The notes under the pieces were generated by a model. That model saw only the letters and a program-made list of their open reading frames with translations, had not been told where the DNA came from and did not search any database. A program made the translations under genes and the position numbers. A stretch of DNA of 64,000 nt, from the NCBI RefSeq assembly GCF_040807025.1, contig NC_090956.1, positions 2,034,517 to 2,098,516 on the forward strand. The letters run 5' to 3'. How positions within the stretch are numbered: the first letter of the stretch is position 1; each line of letters starts with the position of its first letter. The stretch comes from Struthio camelus (lineage: Eukaryota > Chordata > Aves > Struthioniformes > Struthionidae). Shown one piece after another: positions 46,173 through 61,100 of the stretch.

Positions 46173-49100
46173 GTGAGGGGCCGCCGCGCTCGCCAGGCCG
46201 CGCCGCCCCCGGGAGCCGCCGGGCAGGGCCGGGGGGAGGCCGGGGCCGGGCGGGGGCCCCCGCGGCGGCGGCGGCGGGGGCCCAGCGTGGGAGGGAGGCA
46301 TGTGGGCGTCGAAACGTGGAGAAAACGGGGTGTAAAGCGCGTGTGTGTTTTCGTGAGGTCAGCACGGCTCCTTCTCTGAAGTTGGCATGAGATAACGTCA
46401 GCTCGCTCTGGCATCTTGCTGAATTTCTGACCTGATTTTTAGGACGGGGAGGGACACGTTTTGTATTGCGTCTGGGCTTGGTCGCGTCAGGATATCGTTC
46501 TGCGCTTGCCTCTTCGCTTCCTGATAGCGTGAGCCCGTATGCTTAAAAAGTAACGTCACCTTAGCTACAGTTTTTCTGACAGTTTTTTTTGTTTTCTTCA
46601 CGGCCCACTGGTCCGTAGTTGCGGAGTGTCGTGGAGTTAGGAGGAGACGCTCTGCTGCTGCCTTGCATGGGCGGAGCGGGGGGTCTGGTGCAGTGTTGAA
46701 CTGTTGTGAAAAACTTTCTTCCAGGATTGTTTACCAAAACAAATCTTTATATGTGAATTTGTTCTTGCAGAGCCGATGCGGAGAGAAACAAACCCCCCAA
46801 AGGAAAGAATTGGTTCTAGCATTAAATGAAATGCTGTAATAAGATGGTTTAGAAAATGAAGTAAAATAAGTGTGTGCGTGGAGGGCTCTTGTGTTCCCCC
46901 CTCCCTTGACAAAGGGAGAGCCTCCTAAACAAACCCCTTGGGCTGCTTGTCGTGTGGTTGAAATGGTTGGAGAGAGCGGCAATCTTAAGCCGCGTGCTTA
47001 AGATCCTTAGACTTTGTGGAGGCCAGAAATGTTGATGTGGTTTTTAGTGAGCTGACTGGCACATGAGGGGCCTCTGTGTTCAGAAGGATATTCTCTCAGA
47101 GCAGGTATGTCACGGATCGTCCTCTGAGCAGCTGCTGCTCTGCCCTTTCTGTCGTAGGGAGAAGCAAGCTGGGATATTGGTGTTCTTCCTTAAAACTGCT
47201 TGTCTTAGGGTCACAGATGGACTGTTAATCTCGAGAGCTTTTCAATTTTGTAATAATTGCTTTATTATGTGGGCTGAACTTCAGTTCATTAAGCCATCTT
47301 TTTCTCTCATTTATTAACTGTTTAAAACGATCCTTTTATTATAATTGCCTGAGAGGGCCTTTTTAATGTCTGTTCTTTTTTTCACTTGTCTTTAAGTGCC
47401 GCTATGATACTGTTCTGTCTGTTCACTCGTCTCCCCCAAAGGATAAAAAAAAAAAAAAAGACATTGGGGCTGTGCAAATCAAACCAAAAAATGTCCTTGA
47501 ATGAACTGAACATATATGTAGGTTCCAAAACAGGGTTTGTTAATTTGAATAGTCTGTGTGGAGTTAGAAGTAGTACACCCCACTACTAAATCTTGAGAGG
47601 TGTCATATTGATTAGCGTAGACTGCACTGGTAAGTGTAATAGCCTAATGTCGAAAGGGAATAAAAATAACTACAAAGATGACTGCGTCAGAGTACCAAAT
47701 GGAGGAGGCAGCAGGATATACTTGTTATGGTAATATGTGCTCTCAGTGATGCATAATTACTGCAGTTAAGTTAGGAAGGATTACTTGTTGACCTGTAAAA
47801 TAACCCTGAAATATACTTAGGGCTTGGAGGGTCAGTCGATGTGCTTATTATATACATATGTGAGATTGTTCTTGTAACTGTTGTAGGAAGTTGTGTTGGT
47901 CTCCTGCAAAAAAAAAAAAAAAAAAGAAAAGAGAAAAGCTGCTTTTCAGCAATGAATTCCTCCCTTCTAGAACTCACTTCAGGCTGAAATGAAATGTCTA
48001 TGAAATTTCACTGAAACTGAATTTTTTTAAATAATTGGAATTAGACATAGTTGTCATCTCTCCAGCCAACTTTGACTTTTATTCTCTTATTCTATTTTAA
48101 GACTGACGTTTCAGAGATTGGGTAATTTTTGTTTTGGTTAACTTACAATTAACTACGCTGTAAAGAAAACTTAAAAAAAAAAAAAAAAACCCACAAAAGA
48201 CTTATTCCAAGCTATTTCACCTTAACAGAGGTAGAGGAGCAGTTATTTTGTGATTTAACAAGATTAAACTACATGTGTATTATATAATTAAATGCTTTTG
48301 TTAAGGTTGTAAGTATTTCTAGATTTACAATGTTCACTGCAACAACTGAAAGACAATTACTGTATTTTGTATTTTTGTACACCTTTGTGAGCTGGCACAA
48401 GTAAGTCCAGCTGTTTCATAAATGCTGCTGCTGCTACCCCAGCATTTCCCAAATTGGTACTATATGTTGAAGTGGAATGGTGGCAGGCAGCTTCTAAAGA
48501 AAGACTTAATGTAATAAATTGCTGCAGTATGATACACAAGCTGTTTGGAGGTCGTTAGGAGCAATTGCAAACAACCAGGTTGTCTGAGAAGGAATACGTG
48601 GTACAAATAACTTTGGAAGTGATGTAGTGTTTTGTTTCTCTCTTTCCTTGTTAGAGAAGGAAAAAGGAAACTGCTCTTTCCCAATCAGACTCTGAGTAAT
48701 GTCAGTTTGTACTTTCCGAGTGTGAATTTCTGTGATCTGCTACTGAGAAACAGGAGGAAGCTGAGTGCAGGGCTCTGGACAGACATTTGCTGTGCGAGGG
48801 CCTGAATTGGTTGAAGATACTTACCCCCAGCACAGTTATGGTGGCAAAACATGTCATAAGAGTTCCCTCATCCAAAGGGCTAGTCCAAAATCCAAAAACC
48901 AGGACAGTCCAATCCACCTTCATCTGACTCGCTTGCTAGAAGCTGATTAAGGGAGGAGCAGTCACAGTTGCTTTGCTGACAGTTGTGGTGACAGTAGCTG
49001 GTAGCTGGTGGGCAGTGACAAGCAGCTGGGGCTGGCACAGAGCTCTGGAAATGCTATCCAAGCCCTCGGCTAGGAAGAGTTCCCTAACAAATGAAGTTTG

Positions 49101-52100
49101 TGCCGAGGAGTTTGACTGTAATCCCGAAGACTCTACGGCTCACATGCGCTCTCTCTGATCCTTGTGTTGTCTGCAGGTTGTCTTTGGAAGAAAGCTTACA
49201 TCTTTCTCGACAATAGCACTTAACCAGCTGCAGCATGAGAAGAAATACAACATCTATTTTACTGATGGAAATGTTTATGCACTGTACAGGTAAATATTGG
49301 AATCCTTTCTGTAGCGTATCCCTAAAACACCACATTCTTATCCATGTTATGTAACAGGAAACGCGTGCCTTAAGAGAACAGTGTGGTTTTGTTTTATGGA
49401 AATAGAGTGACTGTTTGTGCTGTGTACCTTAGTCACTCTGCAGTACAGGTGGCTTTGGTAAAAGGAGAGGCTGGAGCAGCGTGGTTCATGTGAACTCTCG
49501 GGCCCAAGGTCAGCGAAGGGAGCAACTCAAGACTGGAGTTTTAGATTTTCAGATGCATAATATAGAAGTGTTGCTCTAAGCTTCTTTACCAAGAGCAAAC
49601 TTGCTGAAAGGCTTTTCATTTGTTGCATGACTGTTGTGTAAATTAGAAAGGACAGTATTACTATCATAATTGTGTTTTTTGCTGTGTTGCATAAGGGCTA
49701 ATCAAAAACAATTGTATCATACATTGCATGAAAAGAAGAGCAGCCCCTTCTTCCTGCAAAAATCTTGATTCTAAATGGGTGAAGTAAAAAAAACAGTACA
49801 GAGTAAAAATAAAAATCAGCATCATGTTCTTCAAATATTTTTTTCATAACATCTTTTAACTGGAAGGATTTAAATTTAAATAAAATCAGTTAAATGGAAA
49901 GAGAGTGAAAATAAGAGGCAAAACAACGTAGGCAGTGGTGCCTTTTTCTTAGAGACTTGTGCAGTATGGCCAGCCTGATTCGTGCTAAGACTGTAGCTTT
50001 GCTGATATAGTTTTGTATAACTTCATGTTTATGGAACTGGGCAGTAGGTTTAGTGAGCAGGATCAGCTCAAAGCATATTCTGATTAATTATAAACCAGCT
50101 CTGAGGGTTGCTTTTGATGTTTCTGGAGAGTTGCTGAGATTTCAGTTCCATGGGTAGCAATCAAGAGCGAGTTAGTGGGGTCTCCCACTGAGACCAGTTC
50201 TCGGTCTTCAGCTGTTGTTGGGAATCGTGGTACTTATTTTAGGCTCCTTTTCTCTTATAATTCTTTGTGTCCTCCTTGCTTCCTGTCATATTCTTCAGTT
50301 ACAGACAGCTGAAAGCATAATTGGATGTGAATGTTGCATGAATTGGCTGAGTCTTCAATAAGCTGGAGATCTGTTGCATGGACATATTACAGGCCACTCA
50401 CAAGCTTTGTACTGGTAGCGTATTACTTGCACAGTAGCTATTCAGCTTTTGTCTTACAGTTCAAGCCTCTATGTAATATGGTTCTGTTCTGTTCCTGACA
50501 AGTGACAAGGTAGCTTTAGAATAAAAAGGACTCTAACCTCATTACAGATTGCTGGAGGAGCTATAAAATTGCAGTGTTCTGCCACTGATGGAACCTTTGC
50601 TTTTTGGTAAAGGTATAAGATTGCTGAGAGGGAATAGGATAACTGTAATAAACCTTTCTTTGTCCCTTAGGAAACTGCTGCAGCATGAATGCTCTTTATG
50701 TCCAGATGCGAGGCCGTTCAATACTTTTGCAGATCTGGAACAGCATATGAGAAAGCAGCATGAACTCTTCTGTTGCAAACTCTGTGTTAAACACTTAAAG
50801 GTGAGCTAGCTCAGTGTTTTTAAGGTATGGGAAGGAAGGGTGCTTCCTTACATGAGCTCAAAGAGTATTCGGGGAGGTGGGAGGACGAGGGTGGCTGAAG
50901 AGCACCAATTTATTTTTTAAGTTTCCTCTGTCTGCCTGCAGTGAGACCAGTTGCTTCATTTCAACTCTTTCTCCTTCATAAACTGATTAATGAAGGAGGT
51001 CTAAAGATTCTAAATGGATTATGCTTTAAATTTAAACCCAACCAGATTAATAAGCTTTTGAGGTTAGCTCCATCCCACAATGTATACAAGTACCAAAGAC
51101 CCAACCTTCTGATAGGAAGTTGATCCTGACTTGTAGGCAGGCTTTGTTATAACTGTAACAATAGAGATTTGATGTGTATAAGACTTGCACCTGTAGCAAC
51201 TTTACAAAATAAAACTGCAATTGAGAAAATATTTCGTGCCAGTTCGGAAAACGGAGCGCGTCACGGAACGTTAGTTTCCTTTCTGAGATCAGAATCAACT
51301 TAGCATTTACAGTCAGATCATGCACAGGATGAGAGTTCATCTTGCTGGCTTAATGAAATATAATTGTATTTCGTTATCTTATTTATTTGTTCAGGGCAAA
51401 ATTCCTATATCTTGTTATAATCAAAATGTTGATTTGCTAGGAAGATGAAACCTGCTGTTCTCAGTGGTTGAGGTCCGCTGTGCTTGATGTACCCAAGTAG
51501 AACATGGCCAGTGGTAGTTTTAGAACATTTCTTACCGCCCGCTAAAGATGAAAACAGTTGCTGGAAAGCTGAGTTGTCTCCGTCTGGAAAGGTGCTGTGT
51601 CTTGAGCCGTTAAACTATTCATCTTCCTGTCACCATCGTCTCCCTTTCCCACCCCCCAAAATTTCACTTAGAATGGCTGCTATGTTAGTCAAAAAGGCGA
51701 TGCTTTTTTACACTCTGGACGTCTGGATTCCATCTTTCCCTAGAGCCAGAGTGCTTTTTTGCATTTCTGAATTGCATGTCAGCCAAAACCAGTAGCTACT
51801 GTTAAATCAATGCATATGACCGCTAACCTGCGTCCAACTGTTGTCAGCATTGCTTATTATGATAGGAGGGAGTTTAATGCACAAACGAGTATTTTTAGTA
51901 CTCATTACACATGGTTGTGTATGTGTGTTTGTTTTCTCTGAAGCTGATTAAGTATCAAACTAGAGAGATGCGTTTATCCTGTGGTGTCGTGGTTGGCTTA
52001 TGTCAATTGAATTGTAGGTTATTGCCAGAAGGGGCAGGATCCAAAAGTGATTAGAGCATTCATCTGAATGAAGACTAATATTTTTCCTTCTTTTTGCAGG

Positions 52101-55100
52101 GTTAACTCTCAGTGAACTGATTTGACTCTCTTTCCCATGGTCGCGCAATCACTAGAGCTAATTCAAGGGAAGTAGGCAGGGAAGGGCAAAACTGCTTCTT
52201 TTGGTTGCAGTGTGCTTTTGGCTCTGGTTAAGAACTGTTTCTACGGTCAGCAGGAAGCTAGTTTATCATAGTCGCTTTGAGGGAAGGCACAAACAATAGT
52301 AGAATTTGTTGCGTTTTAATTTCAGAATACTGCAGAGGCATTTTTATTTTGGAGAAATGATGTCATATTGCTAGCGATTCCTGAAGAGAAGTTCTTAAAC
52401 ATACCAAAGTTTCAGGCAGTCAACCATCGCTAAGCCAAACTAACCTTTTCCCAGAATAAGTTAACGTTCTTTGTCTAAGCAAGAAATAAAGGATATCTGT
52501 TCTCGAGAACGTGTTGATCTTTTTGGCGTCTTCAGAACCCTTTCTACCAAAATAGCCTGTATGTAGGGGCAGAGTATTGGCTCATAATGCAGAATTTGTT
52601 CACTAAACCGTATCGATTATATGTAGCTATATGGGGTAGTTGCTATTGGAGGAATGCAAAACAGCTTACCTCTATTTTGCATTTTTTTTCAAGTTCAAGT
52701 ATGCAAATACTGTATGTTCATAAACACATATTTAGGCTTTTTTCCACCAGAGATTGTAATTTAAACTTTGTTACGTTATGTTACAAAAAAAAAATCTCAT
52801 GAAGAGAAAAAGTGAATTTGTTTCTTTCCAATGTTTAAACTGAGTGAACTGCAAGTTGGATTTAATTTGGATGGATTGCTTGAATTTTGGCTCCTATTCA
52901 CTGAAGTTTTTGGGTGTCAGTTGTGAAATTGCACCTTTCTGAGGCTGGTCAAAGCAAATCTTCCACTCTTACAAATGAAAAAGTTGTGCAGAATCTGGCT
53001 TATTCCATGAAGTATTCTATTCACATGAAGTAATACATATATATATTTCTTAAGATTTTTACGTATGAACGGAAATGGTATTCTCGTAAGGACCTTGCCC
53101 GCCATCGAATCCATGGAGATCCAGATGACACCTCTCATCGTGGGCATCCCCTCTGTAAATTTTGTGACGAGCGTTATTTGGATAATGATGAGTTACTGAA
53201 ACACCTAAGACGAGATCATTATTTTTGTCATTTCTGTGACTCTGATGGTGCTCAGGAATACTACAGGTTTGTGAAAGTGGCTTATTTCTCTTTCTGTAGC
53301 TTAACTTTTAAAGGAAAACTGTTTGCATCTGCTTTCAGTTTTGTGGAAAGTAATGCTTGAAGACAGAGGGCCTGAACGTGAACAGATTGGCTGTAGTTTA
53401 TACTTTTTTTTTATACTGAACAGGACTAAGAATTCTGAAATGCCATCTATCTTTGTTTGATCTGTTGTTCCTTAAACTAGTGGCAGCACTAGTCACTTCC
53501 TGTCTAGTTCTTATTTTAGTTTTCTTCATTGGCTGTGTGGTATGTTAACTCTAGTAGTCCAAAGTTTTTGTGCAAAGGAGATGGGGAAGAACCTTTCCTT
53601 TGAGACACATATTTTATGTACTGCTGGATGTGATAATTATCATCTGGTAGGTTTAGTTTAGCTTCTGGGGTCATGCATTAAGGTATATGTCTACACTGCA
53701 CAGAAGTGGTTTCGGTTGGAGGACTCCTGCAGCTAAAGGAAGAACCAGCAGATAGGCTTGCCTTCACTCCATCTTGCAAAGAATAACTGTACATCATTAG
53801 TAAAATGTATTGGGAGAGTTGCAACTCAGCCTCTTTTCTCTCTACAGTGATTATGAATACCTTCGTGAACACTTCCGCGAAAAGCACTTCCTTTGCGAAG
53901 AGGGACGGTGCAGTACGGAACAGTTTACCCATGCTTTCCGCACAGAAATAGATTATAAAGCGCACAAAACAGCCTATCACAGTAAGAACAGGGCAGAGGC
54001 TAGGCAGAACCGGCAAATAGACCTTCAATTTAACTATGCTCCTAGGCATCAGAGGAGGAATGAGGGTAAGTGGGGTTGTGGGCAATGAGATTAACAAAAA
54101 TGTACTCATAGGAAAATTGGTGCGAATGATCTTAATGGCTGACTTTCTGTTCCCGTTTGCCATTACCTGAATTACTTAGATTACAGGTAATATAAAGTAG
54201 GGATGAACGTGGAGCATGAGACCAGAGTAGCATATCCACTTAGGAGCGCAGAGATTGACATACATGCAAACTTTTATTTTATGTAGAACTCTGTATAGAG
54301 GTGTCTGCACATAAAAATGAAAGTACTCAAAACTCGCATCACAGGTTACCATGTGTGGAATCCATCTACTGCAGAAAATGTTTTAACGTATCAGTCCTGA
54401 AGGTTATATAGAGTACATAATCATTACAGGTGAAAGAAATCAAAATAGATTTGTTTGTACTAGTTTATTTTTGCTTTTTCTTGGCATAGCGTGATGCCGA
54501 GATTAGAGAAATAACTTTTAAGACTGATCAACCATCCCTCCTGTTCAGGTGTTATAGGTGGAGAGGACTATGAAGAAGTGGACAGGTATAACAGGCAAGG
54601 GAGGTCAGGCAGACTCGGAGGCCGAGGAAGTCAGCAAAACAGAAGAGGCAGCTGGAGATACAAGAGGTGAGTAGCACAAATCTTGTAGATTTGTATTGCT
54701 GCTTAGTGCTATTTCTTAATTACCACTTAAGGCTATGTTAGTGGGCCAGTAGGAGAGAAGTGAATGCAAAACCTGGAAGCTTCTGTAGTAGATCTTTAGC
54801 TGAGGTCAGAATTAGCTTTCAGTCTAAGCCTGCATGCTGATTACTTGGTCAAAGTGAAATCTATTTTGTATGAAGTTTCAGCTCTCTGGACTTGCCAAAG
54901 GAAATGAGCAATGTAATCTTCAACAAGTGGGTTAACTAAGCTCAGAGTACTAAATTAATTTTCAGCAACTGTTTTTTGTGCGAACTTTTCTAAATAGGAT
55001 TTTCTGAAGTAAGTGACAAGCCTTTGCAGGTTTAATGGACTTTTTGGTCTGGGTAATCATGACATTCTTATTCTAAGGACCATACTTTTCATTGAACTAA

Positions 55101-58100
55101 CAGATCTCTGTGTGGCCAGACTGAGTGCTTTGGAAAAAGAAGAGGGTTAAGTATTGATATGAAATTTTGCATTTATATGTCTTTTCATCCACACAAGACC
55201 TGAGTGCTTTATACATACTGCACATCTATTTTTCTTCTTTTCTTGCTGGACAGTCAGCTGGTTCATTACTGGTAATTCACTGGGGAAAAATTCCATCTCC
55301 AAGCACCTTATATGTCAGTGTCGCATGTGAATTGTGCATGTGTTGAGAGTTCATGACAACTCATGTTTCAAAGAGTTACTTCGACCTACAGATAAGATTT
55401 TCATACATTTGAAAATGAATGGGAGAGACAAGTGTCCTCATGCATCCTTGCTACTGTCTCTCCCAGTTCACCCGGGTCTCTTCTGTACTGAATTGTTATC
55501 ACCACATGTAGAACTTGCAAATCCAGGGGTTGAATGTTGCCTGTCTCACCAGACCGCGCTGGGGGTGTATTGGAGTAGCGGGTTTGTTTCAGCCTTCTCA
55601 GCAGGTGGCAGCACAAGGCCAGGGAGTGCCATCGGGATGTGACTCTGGAGAGGTGAGAGCTGGAGTGAGACAAAGGTGCTTAGTAATCCTTACTGTTTGA
55701 CCAAGAAAATCTATACTGTCCTGTAGGGAAGAAGAAGACAGAGACATTGCAGCAGCAGTCAGGGCATCTGTTGCAGCTAAACGGCAAGAAGAGAAAAAAC
55801 GGGTAGAAGATAAAGATGACAGCAGCAGCCGAGGTAAAAAGGAGGACCTGAGGGATTCGGAAGTACCCAGCTCCAAACGTGTGCCAAAGTCTTCAAATGA
55901 AGCTACAGGTTAGTGTTGAACATACTCTGCAGCTGCAAGGAGGCACGACTGGTCTGGAGATCAGCCTGGCAAAGGTGTGACTTGCCATGCAGTGTTTTCA
56001 GAAGCTAGTGGATATGGAGAGAGCTGTGGAGAATCTTAATGCAGCAATACTCATCTGCACTGAAACGTGTCAGAGTGCACTAAGATTCATGCAGCTGGTT
56101 ATTCTGAAAATGGAACCGGGTAGAAACGTTAAATGCAGTCTTAAATGCTATTTCCTACTGTAGCATGCAAGAGCTGATTTGTTGTGATGCTTGCTTGAGC
56201 TAAATGTACCCTTTGTTGGGAAGAAGTTATTCCCAGTAAAAGCCTGTAACTGATGGAAGCAAGATTTGAATTGTTTCAACTTGGGTCCAGTTTGGGGACA
56301 AACATGTTTAATGCAGCGGTCTGATATGGCTGCTCCAAACCTCTTTTCTACTGTTTACTGTTCCAACAGCAGATTCCTAGTTAAAGGTTATATACTTTAA
56401 TTTTGAACTGAAGCGGCTGAGAGCTCTAGTTGGTTTATGGGTACAGCTTGACTGGGGATGACTGGCAAGGTGATCTCCCCCAGCTTCGTACCCTGCTTTT
56501 GCTGCGTTCATGTCTAAACTATTTTCAATCTGTCCCTGAACTGCTGCTGCCTGCCACGCTGCGTTTTAAGGCAAATCCAAATTGGGGGTGCTTCGTATTT
56601 AAATGCTGCACTGTAAACTGACTGTCCAAGAGCTTATTGCTGAGCAGCTTGGGCATCTGTACAGCAGAGATGTAATGGACAGCTCAGAGGAGTAACTTCC
56701 CAAGTGAAGCTATTTTCATTTCTCGGTCCGAGCACTGGGGCTCAAATGAGCATCCTAAACCAGCACAGACAACTGAGTGCTAACCTCTGGTAGAGGCGTG
56801 GAGCAGACAGCTGGGGGCAGTAACATCTTAGTCTCTTGAAGGTTCGCTCAGAATGCACTTATCAGCCAATGTTTTGCTCATGTTAAGTATCATGAATTTG
56901 CTACATGCTAAAGCTAATGCACAATGACGTAGTGGTGAATGCAGTGAATTGAAGGAAATGGTGACACATGGATTTAAATTGTCCTTTTGGAATGTCGCAG
57001 TTAATGACATCATCAGCGGCTGAAAATAGGACCTGATAATGCTGATGTGATGTTCATTGATAGCTTTTATTCTGAAATGAATGGATTTTGGTTGAAAACA
57101 TATCTTTGGTCTTTTTGTTAATACTCCAAAAGAAGCAGCTGCTAATGGTGCTTTACGCCAAGATGACTTTCCAGCGATTGGTTCAGCAGCGGGACCTCTA
57201 CAAAGGTAAGTTTGTGCAAGGCTGCAGCAATGAGAAAAATGATTTAGAGGCTTATTCCAGGTCTGTGTTTTTTGCAGAAAATAATTTTACACATCACTTA
57301 GGCTGCAAATGCTTCCTTCCCCTCCCTCTTTTTCCCTCGAACTCTTGCTCTGCTAGTCACCCGCATGACAAAGCATAGGCTGTTGCTTCAATATGTGCCT
57401 TGATCTTTGAGTAGTTTCAGTGAAATTCTCCACATCCTTCATTCTGGTAATTTTAACTTCATAGTTTATCTTGATGGAGCCATATATTTTGGGTTGTAAA
57501 ACGCATCATCTCCTTAAATCGGAGATTATTAGGATAGAGTCTGTGCAAGGCAGGGTGGCTAGACTGCCCCCCTGAAGCCTGCGTACAGCTTGCTGGTCAA
57601 AGTGAGGTGTACAAAAATAGTACTGATAACGCAGGAAGGCTAATGTGACTTCTTTGAGGAAACGCATTTCAGACACAACTGATAAGCCTGAGTGCATTTT
57701 CATTCTGTTAACAGTTATGGTAGTTGTGCTATCCTGAGTGATAGTTGGAGGAAGACTGCAGTCAGGTGTTAAGCTTGTTCTGCTTGTTGGAGTTGCACTG
57801 CCTCTACAGCACCACTGTAACTCGGTGTACTTTTCCTTTCTCACAGTTCTGCCCAGCTAGCGGCAGTTAAGCTTAAAGAAGAAGATTTCCCAAGCTTGTC
57901 ATCTTCTGCAGCACCCACCATCTCTTCTGGAATGTCTTTGACATATACAGCTACTGCAAAGAAAACAGCTTTTCAAGAGGAGGATTTTCCAGCTCTGGTG
58001 TCCAAAATGAGGCCTAACAACAAAACAGTAACTAACATCACGTCTGCGTGGAACAATGGTTCCAGTAAAAGTGTGGTCAAAGCCATTAGTAGCCCCAGTG

Positions 58101-61100
58101 CAAACCAGATAACCAAAAAGCCACCCTCCTTAAATAGCAGTAAAGGAAGCAAGAAGAGCAATAAACTCTCTCTGTCAGATGATGAAGACAGTGGCAGTGG
58201 CTTGACAACGCAGGAGATCAGAAACACACCGACGATGTTTGATGTATCATCCTTGCTGGCAGCTTCTACCTCACAAACTTTTACAAAAGCGAGCAAGAAA
58301 AAAAAGATGGGGGTTGAAAAGCAGAGACCATCCTCCCCGCACCTCTTACAGGATACGCCCTTTCCCAGGTCATCTGCTGAAAAGTTGCCAGAAGCAGAGC
58401 AGACATCAAATGCCTCCTCTGCTCTTCATGCCCCTGACAGATCCGCAACTGTCATGAATGGTCATTCGGAAAAAACATTATCAACCTGTAGTACACCCAA
58501 AGAGCCCCCTGGCCTTAAAAAGCCCACAGTGACTAACCAATGCCCTTTACCTCAGGAAGACTTCCCAGCTCTTGGGAGCTCAGGATCAGCTAGAATGCCA
58601 CCGCCACCAGGTAAGCGCTACAGGGCAGTCAGCCCTGTTTGGTTGTAGCTCAGAGAAATGCAGCATGTGGCACATGGAAGAGAAGGACAGTCTGCTCCTT
58701 CTGGCTCCCACGTGAAGAGCAGTTCTGGCACATGGTTAGCGTTTGAAGTAAAAAAGGCAGCCTGGGCAACTTCGACTCTCCTGAACGTCCGCTGTAAAAC
58801 ACTGTTGAAGTGGTGGCAGTGTTAGGACACCTTTGCTCCGTGCAGCCACAGGTGTCCGCTCTCGCAGGGTGGCTCAAGGATGAGCAGCCAGTCACGCGTA
58901 CATTACTCATCAGAAAAGCAGCGTTTTCATGTTTTAAGGTCGAGCTTGGAAGCTCCTGTGGGCACTCTCTGTAGCTGAGACCAGTACCTGCTGGCACCAC
59001 TGCATTGTCAGTTGGCTTGCTTGGTCCCTTTTGTTCTGTGTTTGCAAAGATGTAACGCCCATGCTTTTAGCGGTACCACAATCTTGTAAAACTGGAGTAA
59101 CATAGCAACAAATGCAACCTAGAGTGTTTTTTAGCGAAAGTAGCCTCACATCAGGAGATGCTTGCACAGCTATTTTGTTCTGTGGTGCTCTGCAGATACT
59201 GCTAGGTGGACTCTGCTATAACATATGTGACGTTTAGTGCTGCTGCAACTTCTGGAGTGATTTTCAGTTCATTTCAGTAATGTAAAAATATCTTTCGTCA
59301 TGAGTTTTAGTGTTTTCTAAATTATTTTCCTAAAGCTCTCTGGTAGAGTAACATCAGCTCTATGAAGTATTTCTTAACTTGACTGTTAAAGCAACGGATC
59401 TCTCTACCTCTTAACATTTTAGGTTTCTTCAAACACGGTGATATATGTTGCTGACTCTTACTCCTTGGTGCTTCTGGAGAGTACATCAGACCATCGATGC
59501 CAATTTTAGATGGTAGTATATGGGTGCCACAGATACATGCTATAACTTCCTGCCCGTTCTCTGCTTTCATTTAGGCTTTAACACTGTGGTGCTATTAAAG
59601 AGTCCTCCTCCCCCTCCAGGACTGTCGGTGCCTGTTAGCAAACCCCCTCCAGGTTTTGCTGTTATTCCATCCACCAATATCTCTGAATCTGTCACTACAT
59701 CTTTGAAAGAGTAAGTAAAGGTGCTTTGAATTAATGTTACTTTACACACATTGCATCTCAGTTCTGTCATATAGGCTTCAGATGAAGCACGAAATACTCG
59801 GAAGGGATTATTCTAAACAGGTATTGTGGCAGAGGCCAGCCACATAATAAAATAAAGAGCAAACTGAGAATCCTGTTGTAGAGTCCTGTAGCCACTGCGG
59901 GCTGGGTTCAGGAGAGTTGTGTGAGAGTAGGCACAAGTGTGCGTTTGGATGAAAGCCTGAGGAAACAAAATGTGCACTTTGGCAGTTGAGATTTATCTCT
60001 TCTAGATTTGTTTGGAAATCTGCAGCTTGAACATATTTCTTAACCTTGCCATTGATTCTGTCTGAGTCCCGGAAGCAAGGTGCTGAAACATGCTTTTCTT
60101 GGTAACCTCTAAATGCTTTCATTGCTCTGATCTTCCAGAAGTTGGTGTCTTTTACTGGCTTTCTTCTGGGCTGGGAAGATGAGCTTATGGGAAAAGGGGA
60201 AGGGAAAATTTGTAGAAGTTTAATACAGAAGTCTGTATTAATCTGTTCTGCTTTATTCCTAGTGTGGACCTGGTCTTTTTTGCTCGTGTCTCTATAGTAA
60301 ACTTGGCTTACAAAATGGCTAGTCAAGACTGTTAAGCTTGCATTTTGAATATCTGGAATCAGATGCACTAGTCCTGTGGGATGCATTTCAACATGCCATC
60401 AAGAGAGCTATATGCTGCTAACAGTAATTGCATGTCAAGTTGGGTGGAGGAGGGGAGTGTATCCTATAGAAAAGAATCAGCATATAACATACAGGCATTC
60501 TGTAGCATCTTTCTGTAACTGTCAAATTCACTTTTTTTTTTTTTCTTCCCCCCCCTCCCCAAATGCAGACCAAAATCCTGTCATGGGTCATATTTGATAC
60601 CCGAAAACTTTCAGCAAAGGAACATTCAGCTAATACAATCTATTAAAGAATTTCTTCAAAGTGATGAGTCTAAGTTCAATAAATTTAAAACTCATTCTGG
60701 GCAATTCAGACAGGTGAGTAGGCAAGAACCTTAGGATTCTTGAAATCTCTCTTGAATCTGTTCAGTTCATGTAGTGCATCTGTAACGGTTTGCTATCAGT
60801 AGGTGGACTAGATGGGAGATTTTTTTATTTTCCGTGCCAGTGCAGCTCTTCTCTAGTGCTGAGGTAGCAAAGAAGCAGTGAGAATGATGTGATCTGGAAG
60901 AAAGGAGTTGAATCCTTTTATAGACCAGTGAAATCATTGTTGTGTTCTCTCATTTCTAATCGTTCTAATCCTCTTTTTACTGAAGGGTCTGATTTCTGCA
61001 GCGCAGTATTACAAAAGCTGCCGAGACCTGCTTGGGGATAACTTCAAGAAAATCTTTAATGAGTTGTTGGTGTTGTTGCCAGACACCGTTAAGCAACAAG

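Larger units (their letters stand above)
45100..46310. promoter_or_regulatory. ZNF598: CpG island and promoter of ZNF598
   Basis: Dense CpG from about 45,100 through exon 1 into intron 1. No TATA box precedes the start codon. Between 45,700 and 45,930 a GCTCTAGG-type motif occurs four times (45,702; 45,767; 45,810; 45,920) and CTCTATGGT three times (about 45,716; 45,826; 45,872). A CRE-like TGACGTAA is at 45,748-45,755. The pattern fits a housekeeping CpG-island promoter; the exact initiation site is not visible. Confidence 0.65.
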